DNA of 64,000 nt from Croceimicrobium sp965228705 (GTDB taxonomy: Bacteria; Bacteroidota; Bacteroidia; Flavobacteriales; Schleiferiaceae), in assembly GCF_965228705.1 (NCBI RefSeq), contig NZ_OZ245832.1, positions 930,001 to 994,000 on the forward strand, in the 5' to 3' direction. This document shows, in pieces, positions 18,063 through 27,655 of the stretch. A program made the translations under genes and the position numbers. The notes below the pieces were generated by a model. The model searched no databases. It saw only the letters and a program-made list of their open reading frames with translations, and was not told where the DNA came from. The stretch's first letter is position 1, and each line of letters starts with the position of its first letter.

Positions 18063-18803
18063 ATGTCTCAAACCCCTAAATTCCTGGTGAAGCAAGAGCG
18101 ACAGGTTCGTCGCTACAGCCTTCGCAATATGGGTAGCTCCATATTGGATGCCTTTAACCTCGAATACGGAATTCTCTATACCCTTAAAGAGTTTTTAATC
18201 CGCCCCGGGCAAAGTACTCGTAATTATCTGGGCGAAGGTCGATTGAATTACAGTTCCCCATTTCGGCTATTGATCCTAAGCACCGCATTATTGCTGGTTT
18301 TAATTCAAAGTAGCTCTGTAGGATCAGATTTTGAAGCCGGCTTTAACTATGGGGCCTCCCAAAATGCTGAAGCACAAACTGAAAATCAGCAGGCGCAATT
18401 ACAGGGCGAGGCTGTATTAGCACTCTTCAGTGAATATTTTAACCTTCTCCTCTGGCTTTACATCCCGGTAATCAGCTTTTTCTCCTGGCTATTTAATCGA
18501 AAGCGCAATCTGAATTTTGCCGAACATATAGTGTTTAATAGCTATTATACGAGCTTGATCAATGTTTTCTCCTTGATAATGGTTTTAGACCTGTTCTTAG
18601 GGAATGGAATCGCCAGCTTTCTGTATTTTGTTATTGCCCTGGTTTACTATAGCTGGTTTTATAAAGATCTGCTATCCAAAAGCTGGCTACGCTCCATTCT
18701 AGAAGCCCTGGCCATCTCTGCAATAAGTGGAATTATTTACGCTTTGAGCTTAGGATTTCTCTTAGCCATTGCTTTAAGCAAAGGATTAATTGATTTACCT
18801 TAA
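18063..18803 (+). CDS. DUF3667 family membrane protein
   Basis: This 246-residue protein begins with a polar region (residues 1-35) that includes the family-typical stretch leading into LYTLKEFLIRPGQSTRNYL, followed by YSSPFRLLILSTALLL and five or so membrane helices. DUF3667 proteins are common in Bacteroidota and have no established function; many carry a zinc-ribbon at the N-terminus, which is missing here. The stop overlaps that of the convergent DUF4294 gene by 4 bp. Confidence 0.75.
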   Translation: MSQTPKFLVKQERQVRRYSLRNMGSSILDAFNLEYGILYTLKEFLIRPGQSTRNYLGEGRLNYSSPFRLLILSTALLLVLIQSSSVGSDFEAGFNYGASQNAEAQTENQQAQLQGEAVLALFSEYFNLLLWLYIPVISFFSWLFNRKRNLNFAEHIVFNSYYTSLINVFSLIMVLDLFLGNGIASFLYFVIALVYYSWFYKDLLSKSWLRSILEALAISAISGIIYALSLGFLLAIALSKGLIDLP

Positions 18804-19480
18804 TTAGCTTCTAAACTGGTAATTGGCTCTCGTTCTTTTAGCTGTCCCTGGGCAAAAGCTCTTTGCAGGATATTCTCAATCAACTTATCCTCTTCTACCT
18901 CTTCAGGCTGGTAGGGTGTCTTTAAGTCCATATGATTGAAATAGGCCACCGTATTCCACCAAAAGGCATTCCAGCCACTACGGTAATCGGAAATTAAATC
19001 ATATGTAGACATGCCGGTTTCTCGTGAGACCAATTTGGATAGGATCTGCCCTTCGCTATGCGTAAGCTTCACAATCTCCTCTTCGAAATCCTTGCGCAGG
19101 TATTCTTGAAATTCCTTGATTAAGCGCTTCCGTTGCCAACGATTCTTTCCTTCCAACAGAAGATTAAGGCTATCCAATTTATTCCCCGCAATAACGGCAT
19201 AAGGATAAACCTTCATTACTTTTCGCTTGAGGATGTAATAGCGCCGACGTGCTTCACGCGAATCGAAAGTGGGCTTGTCTACCAGCAGCACTTCATCCAA
19301 AACCATGATTGGTATGGTATCCCCATCCACAATAATTGCATCCATGATATCGGTACGATTCATGGCCGCATATTGAACGATGCTGTCCTTCAGGCTATTT
19401 CCCGTTTTAATCGGTTGAGCCCAAAGACCACCAATTTGAATTAGGCTTAATATGAATATGGCCTGAAGGCGCTTTATCAT
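18800..19480 (-). CDS. DUF4294 family exported protein
   Basis: A 226-residue protein with an N-terminal signal peptide (hydrophobic residues 6-21 ending WAQ). The central region REARRRYYILKRKVMKVYPYAVIAG is the family core, followed by basic and aromatic segments. DUF4294 is restricted to Bacteroidota and its function is unknown. It is translationally coupled to accC upstream through an ATGA overlap (19477-19480), so the two are co-transcribed. Confidence 0.82.
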   Translation of the reverse strand: MIKRLQAIFILSLIQIGGLWAQPIKTGNSLKDSIVQYAAMNRTDIMDAIIVDGDTIPIMVLDEVLLVDKPTFDSREARRRYYILKRKVMKVYPYAVIAGNKLDSLNLLLEGKNRWQRKRLIKEFQEYLRKDFEEEIVKLTHSEGQILSKLVSRETGMSTYDLISDYRSGWNAFWWNTVAYFNHMDLKTPYQPEEVEEDKLIENILQRAFAQGQLKEREPITSLEAN

Positions 19481-20961
19481 AGGCGTTTAATCTTCCAATT
19501 ACTGCGAGCGGCAGAACCATTGGCATCGGCCAGCTCATTTTGTTTTGACTGATCTCCCATCATTTTTGCAACGATCATACCAGCGATATCTCCATTAGCA
19601 TGTTGACTTTGATCGAGGTATTCCGGTTTGAAATGCTTATTCACAAAATGGGTATCAAAATCTCCGCTAATGAAAGCTTCATGCTTCATTACAAAACGGG
19701 CAAACTCCATGGTAGTATGCAATCCAACGATCTTATAATCGTCGATAGCACGAATCATGCGCAAGCGCGCTTCTTCGCGATCTTTACCATAAGTAACCAA
19801 TTTAGAGATCATGGGATCGTAATAAATAGGAATATCCATGCCTTCCTCAAAACCATCGTCTACCCTAACGCCTACACCATGAGGGCGTTGGTACACACGT
19901 AAGTTTCCGATATCGGGCATAAAGTTTTCACGAGCATTCTCGGCGTAAACACGCACTTCGATAGAGTGACCGTGAATTTTAAGGTCTTCTTGCTTAAAGC
20001 TAAGTTCTTCTCCACGAGCTACGCGAATCTGCTCCTTTACCAAATCCACACCGGTAATCATTTCGGTAACCGGATGTTCTACCTGCAAACGGGTATTCAT
20101 TTCCATGAAGTAGAAATTATGGTCTTCATCCATAATAAACTCTACCGTTCCCGCTCCAAGGTAATTACAAGAGCGAGCTACATCTACCGCTTTCTTACCC
20201 ATTTCGGCTCTTAACTCCTCGCTAAGAATGGCTGATGGTGCTTCTTCAATTACTTTCTGATGTCGACGTTGTACGGAGCATTCTCTTTCGAAAAGATGTA
20301 CTCGGTTTCCATGGCTATCACAAAGCACTTGAACTTCAATATGGCGCGGTGAGCCTACATATTTCTCAATAAAAACAGCACCATTACCAAAGGCACTTTT
20401 AGCCTCAGAAATAGCACTGTGAATTTGTTCTTCCAGTTCTTCTTCGCGTTCTACTACGCGCATACCTTTACCACCACCACCGGCAGAAGCTTTAATCAAA
20501 ACCGGGAAACCGATTTCACGACAAATTGCAATGGCTTCCTTGGGATCGTCAATTGCACCTTCCGTCCCTGGAACCAGGGGAATATCAAATTCACGGGCGG
20601 CTTCTTTAGCTGCCAGTTTATCGCCCATCACCTTCATGGAGTGGGCTTTAGGGCCGATGAAAATCAAACCGGCATCTTCCACCGCTTGTGCGAATTCCCC
20701 ATTTTCACTTAAAAAACCATAGCCTGGATGAATGCCATCCACACCCAATTCTTTACAAGCGGCAATAATTTTATCGCCTAACAAATAGGATTGCGCCGAA
20801 GGTGGGGGCCCTAGATAAACGGCTTCATCAGCATATTTCACATGGGGTGAATTGCGATCCGCTTCGGAATAAACCGCTACGGTTTGAATGCCCATTTCGC
20901 GGGCCGACTTCATTATTCGCAAAGCGATTTCGCCGCGATTGGCAACAAGAATCTTATTCAT
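19477..20961 (-). CDS. accC: Biotin carboxylase (acetyl- or acyl-CoA carboxylase subunit)
   Basis: This 494-residue ATP-grasp enzyme carboxylates biotin on a carrier protein using ATP and bicarbonate. The N-terminal domain starts ILVANRGEIALRIM; the glycine-rich ATP loop KASAGGGGKGMR lies near residue 158; the catalytic segment FMEMNTRLQVEHPVTE is near residue 290. It is about 45 residues longer at the C-terminus than E. coli AccC. No accB gene adjoins it, so whether it serves acetyl-CoA or another acyl-CoA carboxylase is unclear. Confidence 0.93.
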   Translation of the reverse strand: MNKILVANRGEIALRIMKSAREMGIQTVAVYSEADRNSPHVKYADEAVYLGPPPSAQSYLLGDKIIAACKELGVDGIHPGYGFLSENGEFAQAVEDAGLIFIGPKAHSMKVMGDKLAAKEAAREFDIPLVPGTEGAIDDPKEAIAICREIGFPVLIKASAGGGGKGMRVVEREEELEEQIHSAISEAKSAFGNGAVFIEKYVGSPRHIEVQVLCDSHGNRVHLFERECSVQRRHQKVIEEAPSAILSEELRAEMGKKAVDVARSCNYLGAGTVEFIMDEDHNFYFMEMNTRLQVEHPVTEMITGVDLVKEQIRVARGEELSFKQEDLKIHGHSIEVRVYAENARENFMPDIGNLRVYQRPHGVGVRVDDGFEEGMDIPIYYDPMISKLVTYGKDREEARLRMIRAIDDYKIVGLHTTMEFARFVMKHEAFISGDFDTHFVNKHFKPEYLDQSQHANGDIAGMIVAKMMGDQSKQNELADANGSAARSNWKIKRL

Positions 20962-21317
20962 GGCTAGTCTAAAATTACAGGGCTAAATTACAGCCTATCT
21001 GCTGAAATACCGTCCTTGAATCCGAGTTTAATTGAAGGAAAAGCTATTTTTTATGGGCTCTAAATTTAGCAATCCAACTCTACTATTCAGCACTTGCCTC
21101 TCGCCCCGGAACGAGTTATTACAACTATTAAATAGAGCCTTGGCAAAGGACTTCGTTAATATCCAAATTCGACCTGCTCAACACCAAAAAGTCTGAAACG
21201 GAATAAAAAAATTGTAAATTCATGTCACAAATTCAATTAGCATTCAGGGTATTAATACTATACTGAAACTTCCCTGCTTCTTTGAATTTTTCGAAATGAA
21301 AAGACCGAGCTGAGGAA
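20962..21317. other. 356-bp intergenic region between divergent accC and the multi-PAS gene
   Basis: This gap separates two divergent genes and must hold both promoters, but no clean TTG-N19-TAnnTTTG pair is visible. On the accC side, TAATTTTA close to the start is a weak -7 candidate. A short ORF of 47 codons (21053-21196, +) begins after GAAGGAAAAG, a possible ribosome site; its composition is unremarkable and I do not call it a gene. A 7-bp inverted repeat (GGCTCTA / TAGAGCC) flanks much of that ORF and may be chance. Confidence 0.4.
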
Positions 21318-24300
21318 ATGACCCCAACCCACACGAATATTCAAGTCCTTTGTATTGATAGTCAATTAAAGGACCAGGCTCTACTTAAGTCTGTTTTTGC
21401 AGAATTTCGCGAAGTTCAGTGTGAACTAAGCTTTAAAACCAGCGTGGAAGAAGCTTTAAGTCAGGAGGACTCTACTGAATATCAATTGGTTTTGATTAGT
21501 GAAGAGCAACTCCATGAATTAGCTGCATTTCATAAGTCATTTCCCAAAATTCCGATAATCGCTTTAGGCTCTGATGCTCAAATAAATAAACTCCCTCAGA
21601 TTTTAGAGGCGGGAGCCAGTAATTATTTACTGAAGTCTGAGCACATGGCTTTTGAACTGGAAAAAGCAATTCTCTTTTGTGAGCGTCAATTAAGCTTAAT
21701 CCGAAAGCTCGAACTCAGTGAGCAACAACATCAAACTCTACTTAAGGTTATACCCGAGAGCATGGTTATTACCCAGAGAGGTAATGGCCATATTGTAAGT
21801 GTTAATCATTCCTTCACCGAGGTTTTTGGCTACGAGCTCAAAGACTGCATCGGTAAAACTCCTATGGAGATTGGTCTTTGGAACGATTTTTTAGAAAGAG
21901 AACATGTTTTTATTAAACTTCCCGAAAAAGGTGAAGTCAGAGATATTGAGCTACATCTTAAAAAGCGTGACGGTAATGTAATGCCTTGTCACGTTAGTTT
22001 TTCCACCTATCATTACCGAGGCGCTGATTACCTCCTAAGTATTATTATAAGCCTTGAAAAAGCTGAAAAACAGCGTCAGGAATTAGAACTGGAAAAGGAA
22101 CGTTTCAGGAGCCTGGTTGAAAGTGCCCCTGACTTATTTTTCTATACTCGAGACTTTAATGCCATCAATTATGTCTGTCCACAGGTATTCAGACACCTGG
22201 GCTATACAGAAGAAGAAGTTTTAAATCTTTCTTATTATCATTTTTTAACGGAAAAGTCCAAAGCGGAATTTGCTAAAATTGAATTCCCCGAGTTTTTGAA
22301 GAAAGGCGAAAGTCTGGTACTTAGTCCTTTTGAACTGATCCATAAATCAGGCAAAATCAAGCAGTATGAGCTCTACCTCATTCCAGTAAAAAATAAAGAG
22401 ACAGGTTGGGTTGAGTTTATTCAAGGAATTGCCCGCGATATTAGCGATGAGTTGGAAACCTTTGAAATGCTCAAGCTTTCCAATAAAAAGAACCTGGAGG
22501 CCATTGAAGAGCTCAAAGCCCATCAATACGCTATTGATCAGCATAATATGGTGGTGATAACCGACCTGGACGGTAAAGTTAAGTTCGCCAATGAAAGTTT
22601 TTGCGAAACCAGTGGCTATTCCCTGCAGGAACTATTAGGGAACAGTACCCAGATCTTAAATTCCGGTGTACATGATGAGGCCTTTTTCGCTGATCTTTGG
22701 GATACCGTATTGGCCGGAAAAGTATGGAAGGGCAATGTTTGCAATAAGCATAAAGACGGGCACCTTTATTGGCTATCGACAACCATCATTCCTCGCAAAA
22801 ATTCACAGGGTGAGGTTTTTGAATTCATAGCACTTCGTACAGATATCAGTGAATTAAAAGAAGCAGAAAGGGCCTTAAAAATTAGTCAAGAAAACCTGGC
22901 TAATATCTTAAACTCCAATCCTCATGAAATCTGGTCCGTTGATCAGAACTATAGGCTACTTGCTCTTAATCCGAATTTCCGCAACAACTTCAGCCTTCAT
23001 TTCAATCATGACTTAAAAGTTGGGGAGATTATGACTGAGGTTCCCGGATTTCCTATCGAAGTTTCGAAACTCTGGAAAGAGCGCTATCAGAAAGCATTTA
23101 AAGGCGAAAGCCACTCTTATAATGATCAGTATAAACATCCCATTAGCGGAGAGGATAAGTATCTACTTGTAAGCATTTACCCTACCCTGAGTGAGGATGG
23201 GAATATTGTTGGAGCAAATGTATTTTCTCAAGACATTTCCGAAAGGCAAATTGCTAAAGAAGAACTCAAGGTAAGCAATGAAAGACTGCGGGAAGCTCAG
23301 GCCATGGCCCTGGTGGCCGATTGGGAATATCTTACCTCCGAAAAGGCCTTTAGTTATTCTCAAAACATGCCTTTAATCCTGGGAATTGAGGGGGTTTTTG
23401 ATTTAAGGGATCGCCGAAATCTTGCACGATTAAATGATCAACATCGGTCAGAGCTTTTTCACAATTTCAAACTGGCTTTATATAGAGGCGAAAGCAGTCA
23501 AAATATTTGGTTATTCCATCGGCCAGATGGAGCTGAACTATGGTTAGAATGTAAGATTCAACCTGAGGTTAATGAAAAGGAAGAAATAAAACGCATCCAT
23601 GGTATTGTACGAGATGTTACAGAAATCATACATCTCCAAAAAAAGGAGTATCAGCAAAAGCGCATTTTTATTGATTTAGCAAACAGTAGCTCAGATTTAC
23701 TGAGGCTTAACGAAATTAATCAGGTATACAATGCCTTATCCGAATCCATTTACCATTGGTTTAATGAAAAAGTAGTGGTAGGCTCTGGCACCGTTACAGA
23801 ATCGGGTTTGGAGTCCGAATACCGCATGAATCAATGTATTATCCCTCCAAATCTTCAAAAGGCCTTTTCGTTTCTGGATGAAGCAGCTAAATCCAATACA
23901 GTTTTTCCATCCGTAATGCCCATCCTTGATGGATTACGACAGGGAAAAGTATTTAAGATCACCGAGGACTTAATCTACCTTCTCCCCTTTCTTACTAAAG
24001 AAACCGTGGATCCTATTTTTAAGGCCTTCCCCAATTTTGAGCTTATCTCGATCGGAATAAGCTACAATAATGCCTATAAAGGAACTACCTATGTGTTTTT
24101 CCCGGAAGGCACCCCGGATTATTATTCAGATCAACTATTGGAAGTACTGGGAAATCAAGCCAGTACCGTCATGGAACTCATTGAATATCGCAATGAATTA
24201 AGGAACAATGCCCTTATCTTAAATCAAGCTTTAAAGGCAGCAGAATCTGCCATCTTCTATTACGATCGCGAGCGTAGGCTCCTGGATGGAGATCCTAAGC

Positions 24301-25979
24301 TATATGAATTAATGGGGGCCAGTGGTCGCAAAGGGCAGCCCATACATGAGGAGGAGCTCGAATCGAGAATGTCGCGGGAAGACATTGATGAAATGCTTGA
24401 ATTGATGCGACTAAGGCCTGGAAACAAAAATGATACCTACCAAAAAGAATTTAGATTCCTTTGCTTGGATAATCAATGGCGCTGGTTTGAAGACCGGGCC
24501 AAAGTAGTTCGCAGGGATAAAGATGGAAATGCTCTGGAAGTAATCGGTATCCGAACCGATGTTAGCCATCGAAAAGAAAGGGAAGGTCAACTGCTCTTAT
24601 TGGAATCTACCGTAACCAATGCCAATGAAGGCATCTTGATTACGAATGCAGAAGATTTGAATGGTCAAGGCCCCTCTATTATTTACGCTAATAAGGCATT
24701 TGAGCGTACCAGCGGTTATAGTATGGAGGAATTAATTGGGAAGTCGCCCAGCATTTTATATGGGCCCGAAACCAATACCACTGAAGTTCAGAAGCTTAGA
24801 AATGCCCTTCGGCAAAAAAAGGCGGTCGAAACGGAAATGATCAATTATACTAAAGATGGATCCCCCTACTACATTAACATTTCTGTTGTTCCCGTTCAAA
24901 ATGACCAAGGCAAGGTAACTCACTTTGTTGCATTAGGCAGAGATACCACCGAGGAGCATCGCCAAAAAGCAGAACTCAAGGAATTGTTAATGCGGTTTGA
25001 GTTGGCCACTAAAGCAAATACGGTGGGAATTTGGGACCTAAACTTAGCCGCTAATAGTTATGTAGAGTGGGATGAGAATATGTTCCGACTTTATAAGCGC
25101 AGTCCGGAAAACTTCCATCATAAAATTGAGGATTGGTTAGAATCCATTCACCCTGAAGATCGGGAGGGCACCGCCCTAACTTTCCAAGAATCTGTGGAAA
25201 AGGGCATTGATAATGTGAATTTCAAGTTCCGTATCAGAGCCGGAAATCAAACCAAACATATTGCCGCCATTTCGAAAGTTATTCGAGATCAAAATGGAGA
25301 GCCTTCCAGAATTGTCGGTCTTAACTGGGATGTTACCGAATTGGAATTAAAGCGTTTGGAATTAGAACAGATGCGTTTAAACACTGAGGCTTTAATCAAC
25401 AGTACCGATGATCATATGTGGTCGATTGACGTGCGGTTCCGCTTACTGAGTGCCAATAAAAGCTACTTGCAATTTTTGCAGAACCGCAGTGACCATGTTT
25501 TTAAAATCGGGGATTCGATTCTAAATGAAAGACTTGGAAAGGAGCATGGAAAACGCTGGAAACCCCTCTATGAAAGAGCCTTAAGTGGTGAGCAAGTTAA
25601 TGTGCAAATTGAGGATCAATCCCAGTATGGCGATCAGATTTTTGCCATTAGCCTCTACCCCATTTACAATGAGGCCCATGTTATAACCGGAGTTGCTTGT
25701 TATTCCCTCGACGTTACAGAGCGAACCCATTATTTGGAAACTATTGAGCAACAAAACCAAAAATTAAAGGATATAGCCTGGATGCAATCCCATGTTATGC
25801 GAGCGCCAGTAGCGCGAATCCTGGGCTTAATAGCCTTATTGAAGGAAGATGAAGCCAATGGTCGGAGTTCAGACACCCAGGAAATATTACAGTTTATCCG
25901 TGAATCTTCCGAAGAAATGGATCAGGTAATCAAAGACATTACAGCTAAAACGGAACGCTTCAAATTAGATTTACAGTAG
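21318..25979 (+). CDS. Giant multi-PAS signalling protein with receiver-like N-terminus and a histidine phosphoacceptor-like C-terminus but no ATPase domain
   Basis: The 1553-residue protein begins with a receiver-like fold (residues 5-125) in which the usual phosphoacceptor position reads LVLISEEQ, so the aspartate seems lost. About nine PAS/PAC repeats follow (near residues 140, 265, 400, 530, 655, 975, 1090, 1225 and 1355), interrupted by a GAF-like region at about 780-960. The C-terminus is a helix pair resembling a HisKA domain (MQSHVMRAPVARILGL, histidine at 1492), and the protein stops 61 residues later with no HATPase domain. It could be a phosphotransfer or scaffold protein. No membrane helix or signal peptide is present. 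Confidence 0.85.
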   Translation: MTPTHTNIQVLCIDSQLKDQALLKSVFAEFREVQCELSFKTSVEEALSQEDSTEYQLVLISEEQLHELAAFHKSFPKIPIIALGSDAQINKLPQILEAGASNYLLKSEHMAFELEKAILFCERQLSLIRKLELSEQQHQTLLKVIPESMVITQRGNGHIVSVNHSFTEVFGYELKDCIGKTPMEIGLWNDFLEREHVFIKLPEKGEVRDIELHLKKRDGNVMPCHVSFSTYHYRGADYLLSIIISLEKAEKQRQELELEKERFRSLVESAPDLFFYTRDFNAINYVCPQVFRHLGYTEEEVLNLSYYHFLTEKSKAEFAKIEFPEFLKKGESLVLSPFELIHKSGKIKQYELYLIPVKNKETGWVEFIQGIARDISDELETFEMLKLSNKKNLEAIEELKAHQYAIDQHNMVVITDLDGKVKFANESFCETSGYSLQELLGNSTQILNSGVHDEAFFADLWDTVLAGKVWKGNVCNKHKDGHLYWLSTTIIPRKNSQGEVFEFIALRTDISELKEAERALKISQENLANILNSNPHEIWSVDQNYRLLALNPNFRNNFSLHFNHDLKVGEIMTEVPGFPIEVSKLWKERYQKAFKGESHSYNDQYKHPISGEDKYLLVSIYPTLSEDGNIVGANVFSQDISERQIAKEELKVSNERLREAQAMALVADWEYLTSEKAFSYSQNMPLILGIEGVFDLRDRRNLARLNDQHRSELFHNFKLALYRGESSQNIWLFHRPDGAELWLECKIQPEVNEKEEIKRIHGIVRDVTEIIHLQKKEYQQKRIFIDLANSSSDLLRLNEINQVYNALSESIYHWFNEKVVVGSGTVTESGLESEYRMNQCIIPPNLQKAFSFLDEAAKSNTVFPSVMPILDGLRQGKVFKITEDLIYLLPFLTKETVDPIFKAFPNFELISIGISYNNAYKGTTYVFFPEGTPDYYSDQLLEVLGNQASTVMELIEYRNELRNNALILNQALKAAESAIFYYDRERRLLDGDPKLYELMGASGRKGQPIHEEELESRMSREDIDEMLELMRLRPGNKNDTYQKEFRFLCLDNQWRWFEDRAKVVRRDKDGNALEVIGIRTDVSHRKEREGQLLLLESTVTNANEGILITNAEDLNGQGPSIIYANKAFERTSGYSMEELIGKSPSILYGPETNTTEVQKLRNALRQKKAVETEMINYTKDGSPYYINISVVPVQNDQGKVTHFVALGRDTTEEHRQKAELKELLMRFELATKANTVGIWDLNLAANSYVEWDENMFRLYKRSPENFHHKIEDWLESIHPEDREGTALTFQESVEKGIDNVNFKFRIRAGNQTKHIAAISKVIRDQNGEPSRIVGLNWDVTELELKRLELEQMRLNTEALINSTDDHMWSIDVRFRLLSANKSYLQFLQNRSDHVFKIGDSILNERLGKEHGKRWKPLYERALSGEQVNVQIEDQSQYGDQIFAISLYPIYNEAHVITGVACYSLDVTERTHYLETIEQQNQKLKDIAWMQSHVMRAPVARILGLIALLKEDEANGRSSDTQEILQFIRESSEEMDQVIKDITAKTERFKLDLQ

Positions 25980-25980
25980 G

Positions 25981-25988
25981 TACCTTTG
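25981..25988 (+). promoter_or_regulatory. -7 promoter element immediately upstream of mnmE
   Basis: TACCTTTG matches the Bacteroidota -7 consensus TAnnTTTG exactly and ends only 4 bp before the ATG at 25993. The start point would fall at or very near the start codon, implying a leaderless or nearly leaderless transcript, or use of the second ATG at 25999. No TTG lies at the usual distance upstream. Confidence 0.45.
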
Positions 25989-25992
25989 CCGC

Positions 25993-27396
25993 ATGCGAAT
26001 GGAAGATACCATCTGCGCCCTTTCTACCGCTGCCGGAATGGGCGCCATTGCGATGATTAGGGTAAGCGGCCCCGAAACTTATACTGTTTTAAACAAGCTT
26101 TACAAGCCCTATTCAGCACAGCATAAGCTGGAAAATAATGAGGGCTATAAAATGGTTTTCGGTTCCTTAATGGACGGCGAACAATTAATCGATGAAGTGA
26201 TGCTGGGCTTATTCAAAGGCCCTAAATCCTACACGGGTGAAGATGTGATCGAGATTAGCTGTCATGGTTCCACCTATATCCAGGAGCGTATTTTAGGCTT
26301 ATTGATGCGCCAGGGCATTCGCATGGCCGATCCAGGTGAATATACCCTACGGGCTTTTATCAATGGTAAAATGGATCTTTCGCAAGCAGAGGCCATTGCC
26401 GATTTAATTGCCTCTGAAAACAAGGCCAGTCACCAAATTGCTTTGCAACATATGCGGGGCGGTATTTCTGATGAAATCAAAGCCCTGCGATCAGAACTAA
26501 TCGACTTTGTATCTCTCATTGAACTGGAACTCGATTTTGCCGAAGAAGATGTGGAATTCGCGGATCGCTCCAAATTTCAGGAATTACTCAATCGTATAGA
26601 GCAGGTACTCACTAGTCTTATTTCTTCTTACGATACCGGAAATGCCATTAAAAATGGGGTTCCCGTGGCGATTGTAGGCGCGCCCAATGCAGGGAAATCC
26701 ACTTTGCTCAATGCCCTGCTTAAGGAAGAAAAAGCGATTGTAACCGAAATTGCCGGCACCACCCGCGATGCCATTGAAGATGAAATTCACATTGATGGGA
26801 TAAGCTATCGTTTTATTGATACCGCGGGTATTCGCGAAACCACCGATATGGTGGAAAGCATTGGGATAAAACGCACCTACGAAAAGGTAGAACAAAGTGA
26901 TTTGGTACTCTACCTCTTTGCTGCTGATCGGCTCCAAGGCCCAGAGGGATGGATAGAATTAGCATCGGAATATCAGGATATTCAAAATCGGGCGGGCGAA
27001 CGCAATTTCCTTTTCATCCTCAATAAAGCCGAATTACTACCCACCCTCAGCAGTGAGCAAGAACAAAAGCTCAAAGAGCTAAAGGCATTACATCTTAGTG
27101 CCAAGGATAAAAAGGGATTGGAAGACTTACACGCGCAAATCAGCGCCTTCTATCAATGGGGTGACCTAGCTGCTCAGCAAAGCATTGTTACCAATGTTCG
27201 TCATTTGGATGCCTTGCAAAAGAGCTTAATTCAGATTGAAAAAGTGCGCGAAGGCCTTGACTTTGGTATTAGTGGCGACCTGCTTTCCATCGATATTCGC
27301 ACCGCCCTTAGCGAATTGGGCAGCATCATTGGCGAGGTTGATGTTGACAAGGATATTTTGGGAAATATCTTTGGGAAGTTTTGTATCGGGAAGTAA
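25993..27396 (+). CDS. mnmE: tRNA modification GTPase MnmE (TrmE)
   Basis: A 467-residue GTPase that, with MnmG, adds (carboxymethyl)aminomethyl groups to uridine-34 of certain tRNAs. The N-terminal tetrahydrofolate-binding domain begins EDTICALSTAAG; the G domain has the P-loop GAPNAGKS near residue 229, the DTAGIR segment near residue 276 and NKAE as G4. The C-terminal CIGK motif with its catalytic cysteine is intact. The final codons coincide with a probable integration site for the element downstream, which leaves the protein end unchanged. Confidence 0.96.
   Translation: MRMEDTICALSTAAGMGAIAMIRVSGPETYTVLNKLYKPYSAQHKLENNEGYKMVFGSLMDGEQLIDEVMLGLFKGPKSYTGEDVIEISCHGSTYIQERILGLLMRQGIRMADPGEYTLRAFINGKMDLSQAEAIADLIASENKASHQIALQHMRGGISDEIKALRSELIDFVSLIELELDFAEEDVEFADRSKFQELLNRIEQVLTSLISSYDTGNAIKNGVPVAIVGAPNAGKSTLLNALLKEEKAIVTEIAGTTRDAIEDEIHIDGISYRFIDTAGIRETTDMVESIGIKRTYEKVEQSDLVLYLFAADRLQGPEGWIELASEYQDIQNRAGERNFLFILNKAELLPTLSSEQEQKLKELKALHLSAKDKKGLEDLHAQISAFYQWGDLAAQQSIVTNVRHLDALQKSLIQIEKVREGLDFGISGDLLSIDIRTALSELGSIIGEVDVDKDILGNIFGKFCIGK
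27379..27396 (+). other. Candidate attachment site (attL) at the 3' end of mnmE
   Basis: The last 18 bp of mnmE, TTTTGTATCGGGAAGTAA, closely resemble the 3' end of trmE that serves as the integration site of Salmonella genomic island 1 (recalled from memory as TTCTGTATNGGNAAGTAA). A tyrosine recombinase gene lies about 600 bp downstream. I saw no second copy in the rest of the window, so attR would be beyond position 64000 or absent. Confidence 0.6.
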
Positions 27397-27406
27397 ACCC
27401 ATATAA

Positions 27407-27426
27407 CTATCGATAAACAACGATAG
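27407..27426. repeat. Inverted repeat next to the candidate att site
   Basis: CTATCG (27407-27412) and CGATAG (27421-27426) form a 6-bp inverted repeat around an 8-nt AT-rich spacer, 10 bp after the mnmE stop. There is no T-run after it. A recombinase or excisionase binding site is one possibility. Confidence 0.35.
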
Positions 27427-27474
27427 CTAAAAACAAACTAAACACCTTTATTAACAGTAGTTTACGAGCGTATT

Positions 27475-27488
27475 TTGACACGTGTCAA
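27475..27488. promoter_or_regulatory. 14-bp perfect palindrome, candidate operator
   Basis: TTGACACGTGTCAA is a perfect palindrome located between the attachment site and the first gene of the integration module. Its core TGAC-N4-GTCA is shared with two palindromes upstream of the HYC_CC_PP-type genes at 32623 and 41228. Confidence 0.5.
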
Positions 27489-27655
27489 TCTTCGCTCTTT
27501 TTGCGTTTTGTCTCCTTTTTGTTGCGCACTTGTTGCGCTCAAAGAGGTGCGCATCAAATAGGCCTCACTCATTGAGCGGTTGAATTTTATGTTGAACCGG
27601 CTGGCACCTTACTGCTCCATTTTGCACCAAGGTGCACCAGCGCAAAAAATCTGTT

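Noticed and set aside
21053..21196. 47-codon ORF in the accC-PAS intergenic region
   Set aside because: The start has only a weak ribosome site and the product has no recognisable features; conservation is needed before calling it a gene.
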